Shown here piece by piece: positions 57,365-64,000 of a stretch of DNA of 64,000 nt. The position numbers were made by a program, and so were the translations under genes. Numbering within the stretch: position 1 is the stretch's first letter; every line of letters starts with the position of its first letter. Origin of the DNA: Apodemus sylvaticus. Lineage: Eukaryota; Chordata; Mammalia; Rodentia; Muridae. The DNA is taken from contig NC_067473.1 in NCBI RefSeq assembly GCF_947179515.1, positions 76,930,936 through 76,994,935 on the forward strand, in the 5' to 3' direction. The notes below the pieces were generated by a model. It had not been told where the DNA came from. It saw only the letters and a program-made list of their open reading frames with translations, and searched no databases.

Positions 57365-58378
57365 CTGAATGCTGCATATGTAAATATTCACAATAAAATT
57401 CTCCTGTATGTTTGAAATTTTTCATCAGGAGATGTTGGGACAAATCTAGCATTCTTTTGCACATGGGGTGTACTGACAGTCACTTTCAGTAACAATCTGC
57501 TAACCCCTTTCAGTATGGTCAAGTTCAAGAACAAGGCCTGGGCCCCTTTTGTTTTAAGAAGGCTATGTTTTAAAGACAACATTGATTCGAAGCTCCCCTC
57601 CCCACTCCCTACCCCTACCTCCCACCCCCGCATCTGTGTCCCTGAACGAATCGGAGACCCACAGAACAAGTATCTAAATATTATGAAGTTGTCATCGAGC
57701 TAACAATATTGTTAACTAAAACATGGTTTATCCTACAGATTTAGCAAATACATACCATTATAACAATGCATAATACCAAATTCAACTTTAGGATCTTATT
57801 CACCAAGATATCCGCATCTCTTTTCTCCCTACCTCTGGTTCTAACCCAGGCCCCCAAGGAGCCGTGTCCATATCCTCAGCTAAATACCTATACACAACCT
57901 ACGGCCTCTACTTATGAATTTACAGGTCAGTTACAGGGATCTTCCTCCAGAGAACGAATGTATACAAAAGGTCCATCCAGCTGTAGGAAAAACCTTCCAG
58001 CCATCTTAGAACTCTCAGATCTGAAAACACAGTCTGGCAGATAAGGTCCAGTGAGATCAGGTCAGGCACAGTGAGGTAAGCTGAACTACATACGTAAGTT
58101 GGCCACTGACTAGAACATGTGTGGAAAAGCACAACTGGAGACATGGCCAGTCAAACACTGTAAACCCGACCAATACAGGAGCCTCTCTCACTTGGGTCTA
58201 AGGGTCATACTGGCCATACTGTATAAAAATTGGCAGTCATGGCAATAAACAAGTCACAGGGTAGGGAGACATCTTTTCAACCAAGATAACAATTTAATAA
58301 AAAAAAAAGTTAAATCCTTCATTCAACCAAGTTATTAAAGGCCCAACATTCTAGAAGAAATAATATAATATTGAGTAT
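57365..58378. other. No gene or repeat recognised
   Basis: A 92-codon plus-strand frame at 57766 has no recognisable features. Confidence 0.5.
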
Positions 58379-58400
58379 GACACACACACACACACACAAA
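58379..58400. repeat. (CA)n microsatellite
   Basis: About 10 CA units. Confidence 0.9.
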
Positions 58401-59530
58401 ACTAACAGAAACCATGTTCTAGAGAAGAAAAACAAATTTTAAATACAATACAAACTACTTTGTCATAATGGAGAACGCAACAGGCTAAAGCTGAAGAATG
58501 ACAACAGAGAACTACCATAGAATGGGTGTGTGGTCTGTGATGTCAGAGGGCTGAACTAAGGACTAAGGAAGAACGAGTCAGGTCAAGATGTGGAGAGCTG
58601 GAAAGGGCAGGAGGGGCACTCAGTATTAGGCCAAAAGGATCTTCAATGCACAACAATGTGCCCTTACTTCAGCACGGGCGTAGCTGCTGGTATTTGAGTA
58701 ATCTCAGTCTAGCTACAGACGTTTCCTCCATGAAGTGACAGTTCTAAAGTGTCTTGAATCTCTATGCAGAGGTCTTTGACTTGTCCAACTAAATAGTTTC
58801 TAGGACTTTTTTTTTTTTAAGGACAAGCTCTCTCTTGAATATTCTATTTTTGAGACAATTATCTAATAAGTGATTAACTCAATACACAGCATCCCTTCCT
58901 TGTCGCTAATTAAATTTTAATCACTTGAACACTTAAATATTCACTTGGGACAGGAAATGAAGTAAGAGGAAGCATGCACAGCCTGGGAGTCATTGACTGA
59001 GCTCAGCGTTAGCTTTCATGTACACAATGTCCAGCTATCTCATCAGCATGGGTAAGGATGAAACCAAGTTCCTTCCTCAGGCAAACCTCAGAATTGGGCT
59101 CTAACTCACAGCCCCAAATGACTTTTAACCTCTTGAAACTCATCAACTCACCATTTATGCTCTTAGACAAGAAGAGATATTAAAAATTTAAGAATGAAAA
59201 AAAAAAATCTCACCATAGACGCTTTGACCAGAACATCACAGACAATTGTAAGCCAGACTCCTAAACAAAGCTCCCAGCCTTTCCTTGCCTCATCTTACCA
59301 GTGTTCACTAGGAAGAGGAAAGGACTTGACAGGAGACACTGGAAAGCATACAGAATTATACAGAATTAGGAAGAATAGTGGCAATACATCAATCCAGGTA
59401 GTATTCACATGTTTTCTTACATTGCAGATTAAGAAGTGGAAACGTCAAAAATAAGTGATTAACCCCAAACTACCAAGAGGTAAAGTGACTACTGCTAACT
59501 GCAGAGAAACACTAAACAGCACATTCGTCT
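58401..59530. other. Unique sequence, nothing supported
   Basis: 58640-59110 is repeat-free and carries gctaattaaattttaatcac, a homeodomain-type word. It could be conserved, but I have no stronger evidence. Confidence 0.4.
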
Positions 59531-59532
59531 GG

Positions 59533-59716
59533 TTCTTTTTTTTCTTTTCTTTCTTTCTTTTTTTTTTTTTTTTTTGGTTTTTTTCAAGACAGGGTTTCTC
59601 TGTGTAGCCTTGGCAGTTCTGGAACTCACTTTGTAGACCAGGCTGGCCTCAAGCTCAGAAATCCACCTGCCTCTGCCTCCCGAGTGCTGGGATCAAAGGC
59701 GTCCACCGCTCGGTTC
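59533..59716 (-). mobile_element. B1 SINE
   Basis: Long T-rich tail (59533-59575), agacagggtttctctgtgta, ctttgtagaccaggctggcc, gagtgctgggatcaaaggcg. Well preserved. Confidence 0.95.
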
Positions 59717-59799
59717 TGAACCTCTTTTTAACAATTCAGCAGGAAAAAAAAAAGCAGGAAAAGGCTGACTTACTGTATACCACAACAGAAATAGAGATG

Positions 59800-59973
59800 T
59801 AATTTGTTTTTTGTTTTTGATGTTGTTGTTTTTGAGACAGGGTCTTTCTCTGCAGCCCTAGCTATCCTGAAATGAGCTCTGTAAACCAGGCTGGCCTTGA
59901 ACTCACAGAGCTCTACCTGCCTCTGCCTCCTGAATACTGGGATTAAAGATGTATGCACTAGGCACCACAGCTT
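59800..59973 (-). mobile_element. B1 SINE, more diverged
   Basis: gagacagggtctttctctgc, ctgtaaaccaggctggcctt, atactgggattaaagatgta. Same orientation as the previous B1. Confidence 0.92.
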
Positions 59974-60103
59974 TGATCTAATTTTATTCATGGGTAAATT
60001 TGAAAGTAGAATTCTATTCACATAATTTTCTTTTGCAGTTTCTTCTAAATCTTAAATTCTCACATCTCTCAAAGTACATGTTTAATGTGACACATAAATA
60101 TAC

Positions 60104-60140
60104 CACACACACAGTCAGTCAGACACACACACACACACAC
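60104..60140. repeat. (CA)n-rich microsatellite
   Basis: Interrupted CA units with a cagtcagtc break. Confidence 0.9.
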
Positions 60141-60417
60141 CATACTTATAGGCACATGTATTAGAAACAATTTTAAAGGGCTACAATACTCTCAACAAAC
60201 CATGGAAGCTTTTTCTAAAAACTTTTAAAGTAATTAGGATGAGAATGTAAAATGGCTCAGCACTACCAGGCTTATCCAGCACCACTGGGGACACAATAAC
60301 ACACCCCTGTCAACTAAGTGCCACAGGAAGACAGCTAGCACTTCATATTCAACATAAGCCAAGTCAGTTAGACATTGTTACCAATTATTATTTCCAAAGA
60401 GCACAATAACTATAAGT

Positions 60418-60560
60418 TTATATATAATTATATATTATATATTGTATATTGTTTAATATTTGACATATGTAATATTTCTATATTATATATTGTTTATATA
60501 TAATACAATTTATTAAATATATCACAATATTAGAATATATATTACACTATTAGAATACAC
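60418..60560. repeat. AT-rich (TATA)n stretch
   Basis: Almost entirely A and T. Confidence 0.9.
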
Positions 60561-61039
60561 AGGCTTTTAATTTAGAAAGTTAAAAACTGTCTTTTTTTCA
60601 GTTATAATGACATATGCTGATATAAATAACATAGGGAAATAATTTACATATGTAAAGATGAAAAGGTTGTAGGTCTAAAGTGTTTCGAGCTAAGTATTTT
60701 TATTATGTAGTTAAGGTCTTGATTGGCTATCCACAACTCTATTATTCTAGAAAGTTTTATAAGTGTTTCAATAACTAAGTTGGGGCCCAATATTTGTCAT
60801 TGGATCAAGACCTTGTCATATTAAAGTACCCCTCATTTTTTAATAGTGTCTGTGTTAATGGCTGCATGGTATATTAATAAGCATAATATACTAATATCTC
60901 TTTGTTACAGATGCAGAGTTGTTACACTGGACATTCTAATATATTTTAAGTATGTATTTTTCTATCATAGTACTTTAAGTAGCGACTATGTACTTTCTAG
61001 CTTTTTTATTTTCTCAGCAAAATAATAACTCTTGGTCAT

Positions 61040-61620
61040 CACAGGCGGCCAACTATCAGACCTTAACCATCTGTCAACTGGCTTGAATTCAGTGAGCATG
61101 CTCCTGTACTTTTAGTTCTAATTGTGTTTAATGCTGCACTAATTATTTCAATGGGGAATAATTTTGTACAGTCAAAGTTGACTCATTTTATAAACTGGAA
61201 GCTCTTCAGCTATAAATTGGCAGGTCTCATCCTTCATTCCTCCTAAGCGTTGTGCCAAAGGGGAATAAGTATATGGTTGCTCTGTGACCAAATGTCATGT
61301 GCTGGGCAGAAACATTGATCCTGGCTATTAATCACTCTGCAAGCCCTCCCAGTAATCAAAGGGCACAGCTGCAATGATATATGACCAGTGTCAGTGAAGA
61401 AAGCCCTTTACAAGACGGCATGCCTACCAGCTGATGGCCAGTACGTACTGCTGCATGCACACTGGCCAGCCCAAAGTGCCCAGGCTAATTAATCATCACC
61501 TCTAACTGTTCATTCTATCATTAAACACCTTTATTGGCTGAATTATCGGAGGATTCTTACCCACCTAATTACTTAGCTCTAGAAGCAAGGAACCTTCTCA
61601 CCTGGACACAAAAAATTTCC
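61040..61620. promoter_or_regulatory. Candidate conserved developmental enhancer
   Basis: Repeat-free block dense in transcription-factor words: ggctattaatcactctg, agtaatcaaagggcacag (TCF/LEF-like atcaaagg), ggctaattaatcatcacc, cattaaacacctttattgg. The composition differs from the neutral AT-rich surroundings and no open frame explains it. Function is inference; human, rat and mouse alignment would test it. Confidence 0.4.
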
Positions 61621-61626
61621 TATTAC

Positions 61627-61690
61627 CTGTACTAGATCCTTTTACCCCTTCAGTTTCTTCTCCATAAAAGTTTGCTGACCTAGCAGTGAA
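61627..61690 (-). other. Exon-like interval, speculative
   Basis: On the minus strand: acceptor tttctgcaactttctag, a 64-base interval open in one frame (FTARSANFYGEETEGVKG), then donor ACAG/gtaata. Probably chance; noted because it adjoins the candidate enhancer. Confidence 0.12.
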
Positions 61691-61699
61691 CTAGAAAGT

Positions 61700-62819
61700 T
61701 GCAGAAAATTGAGTGTTGTTGCAACTGATTTTTGTGAGGTTTAAATCAAATGAATGATAGAAATGATAGGAGACCTAATCACTGGAACTTATTATGGAGA
61801 GAGTTAAGAAACCTTTCATCTAATTATTATGGTCTGGGCCTTGAAACTATAAGGTGGTTACTTAAGAGCAAACTCGTTTTCAGAAGGAAGTGTATGAAAA
61901 AAAATTTGGTTATATTCAAGTTTTTATATACTTTAATATATGTTCCACTTGGTATCATTCTCTACCTTAGCAAGATAGTTCATGTAGTGGTTGCTTTAAG
62001 AAAGCATTTTTACATTTCATAACTGCTTTTAAACTAATGTATTCACATATTTAGGGTGTTTTTAACATCCAGGATAAAACAGTTAACTAAGGACTCTAAG
62101 ATATTAAAGCAGTCTCTGAACAACATAGCTTAGCCTCAATTTTTATGTAAAATAACTTTTTTCTATTTCAAAGCAGTGCTAATCTAAGCAGAAAAACAGG
62201 AACCAAATATCAGTAGGACTTTAAAATTATTACCAACTAGCTATACTCTATAAAGTTTCAAATCTATCAACACCTTCTATTGTGCAATGGAAAACCTACC
62301 TCAAACTAGACAATCATCAAGATTATAATAGTCAAATATCTTCCTTAAAGAAATGCAATAGCAACAGTACATATCCCAGAGACTTAAAAAAGTTATTTTT
62401 GTTCTTTTGAAATATCAGCATATACAGAATTGTGAAAGAATGCAATGAAGTTATTTCTTTACTGTAAGTGTAGAAAGTCATGTGCTGCTTCAAACAGCAT
62501 GATCATTTAGCGTGTTTAGGAACATAGCCAAATTTATAACGGTCTCATTATTATAATACTAAAACTGAATAGGATGCACTAGATTCAATACAATCTTTTT
62601 AAATTATATGATTAAAATCAGTTTAGAACCACGAACCAAAACAAACTAGTGTATCCCAAACAGCTTCTACCAACAATCAGGTAGATGCTATAGTTTGGTT
62701 GTTCTTATTTTAAAATCTTAAGTTTTAAAGATGAAATAAATGAATGGTAGAATTAAAGTTAACACACCTACTAATAGAAGTAAAAGGTAGAGATGGACAG
62801 TACCACATGCTGCATAGCA
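61700..62819. other. No gene or repeat recognised
   Basis: AT-rich unique sequence; a 90-codon frame at 61750 has no recognisable features. Confidence 0.5.
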
Positions 62820-62937
62820 CACAAAACAGCTGGGCAAATTCAAAATGATACAACCACTGTGGAAAACAGTTTAGGAGGTTTTCATGCAGGCCTACTCACA
62901 GGAAAAATAAAAACATAGGCCTCAAATCTGTGTCTGC

Positions 62938-63030
62938 AGGGGCGGGAATGTAATTCAGTGGTACAAACCTTACCTAGAGTATATGAGGCCTTAATAAGTT
63001 CAATTCTCAGCAATGTAACACAAACACACA
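62938..63030 (+). mobile_element. ID-like SINE inside the L1M
   Basis: gggcgggaatgtaattcagt, ggtacaaaccttacctagag, ttcaattctcagcaatgtaa. Diverged. Confidence 0.75.
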
Positions 63031-63092
63031 TGCACAAAACTGCATGAAAATATTTACAGTAGCTTTATTAATATTGGTCAAAGCTGCAAAGA

Positions 63093-63112
63093 ATATATAT
63101 ATATATATACAC
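63093..63112. repeat. (TA)n microsatellite
   Basis: About 9 TA units within the L1M. Confidence 0.9.
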
Positions 63113-63496
63113 ATAATATACATTATTAGTAAATTAAATACCAAGTTGTGGTACTTCTGCATTCTGGAATACATATTAACAATAAAAAGGAAAAAACTCT
63201 TGGTACCCTGAATAACTTAAATAAATTGTAAAAGTGTTACAAGTGTAATCAGCTAAGTGTAATCAGCCAGATCTTCCTGGCTACATACTACATTCCATTT
63301 ACATAATATTCTAGGAAAAGCAGAACTACAAAATCAAAAAACAGATTACTGATTGCCAGGAGAGGTGAATGACAGCAGGAAACTGACGACACAGGAGTGC
63401 AAGGAACCGTTCCAAAGTGTTAGCAATGGCCTATATCCTATGACTGTAGTGTTATCACTGGCTAATATACCTATCAAAAGCACATCAAACTTCAGA

Positions 63497-63535
63497 CACA
63501 CACACACACACACATACACACACAAACACACACTA
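63497..63535. repeat. (CA)n microsatellite
   Basis: CA units with TA interruptions. Confidence 0.9.
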
Positions 63536-63539
63536 ATAA

Positions 63540-64000
63540 ATGTGACAGAAGTACAGAAATAGGAAAATATCACAAGAGCCAAAGTAACCAGCTTATTTCT
63601 GTATTAAGTCACAAACATTTATTTTGTAACCAGTGACTTCAATAACCCAAATGCATTAACAACTTAGTCCAACAAACTAAAACACTTAACTGGAAAATAA
63701 GGCTTGATTCAACAGTTTAAGAACCAGTAAGTCTAACTCAAAAATGGCATACAAAACATCAAAAAAACTTTTAAAACAGATTTCTTTTCTTAACATTTCA
63801 TCATTTGTAGAGCTGAAAAAAAGTATGTAGTATAAATTATCCAATCTGAAGATAAAAGTGAGCAAACTGCTCTAAGATCTACAGAAATAAGGCGCTTTGG
63901 TTCAATTAAATGATTTCCCTGCAGGCAATGTCTTTTCAATCTAAGCTAATGACATCATTTAAGGAGGATGGTCCATTTAACTAAAAGGATCTTTAACAAG
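63540..64000. other. No gene or repeat recognised
   Basis: Unique sequence to the window end. Confidence 0.5.

Larger units (their letters stand above)
62820..63515 (+). mobile_element. Ancient L1M ORF2 end and 3'UTR, interrupted by ID
   Basis: atgatacaaccactgtggaa (ORF2 Cys-rich region), gtagctttattaatattggt, aagttgtggtacttctgcat, caataaaaaggaaaaaactc, ttactgattgccaggagagg: this is the classic order of an old mammalian L1 3' region. An ID-like SINE splits it at about 62938-63050. Confidence 0.85.

Overview
The window is mammalian, intron-like or intergenic DNA from a rodent, almost certainly a murid. The evidence is the repeat content: B1 (7SL-derived), B2/B3, B4 and ID-like SINEs, Lx-type L1 fragments, and one full-length murine-type L1, over a background of ancient mammalian L2, MIR, MaLR and L1M fossils. 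B2/B3 copies outnumber ID-like copies, which argues mildly against rat. The ORF1 of the full-length L1 looks like a murine sequence, but I cannot assign a species. I found no complete host protein-coding gene, tRNA, rRNA or CRISPR array, and no novel 'system'. Most open frames are L1 remnants, SINEs or chance.

Layout. 1-8.8 kb: L1 3'UTR remnant whose end has expanded into a 30-bp minisatellite; a young 5'-inverted (twin-primed) L1 with a perfect 17-bp target duplication; a B4 SINE; a fossil L1; an older 5'-truncated L1; a microsatellite cluster. 8.8-16.7 kb: scattered SINEs, an L2 and a MaLR LTR, then several kb with little repeat content. 16.7-20.4 kb: an older L1 that also looks 5'-inverted, and SINEs. 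20.4-29.2 kb: mostly unique AT-rich DNA with a possible conserved noncoding block near 23.1-23.6 kb and a few SINEs. 29.2-36.9 kb: a possible unidentified pseudogene, B3 and B1 SINEs, MIR and L2, and a 55-bp minisatellite grown inside an L2. 37.0-46.3 kb: an L1 that split a B3 SINE, an L1 3'UTR insertion with a perfect 16-bp duplication, and a long antisense L1 broken by B2. 46.5-54.3 kb: a full-length sense L1 (about 6.5 kb: GC-rich 5'UTR, intact ORF1, ORF2 with an intact endonuclease domain but two nonsense codons and two frameshifts, 3'UTR, A-tail) sitting inside an older L1 3'UTR. 54.3-64 kb: L1, MaLR, B2 and B1 fragments, a homeodomain-motif-rich block near 61.0-61.6 kb that resembles a conserved enhancer, and an ancient L1M 3' end.

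The only sequence that could still encode a normal protein is ORF1 of the full-length L1. Its ORF2 is broken, so the element cannot move by its own enzyme. Family names are given from recognition of sequence, without a database search; boundaries of old repeats are approximate to tens of bases.
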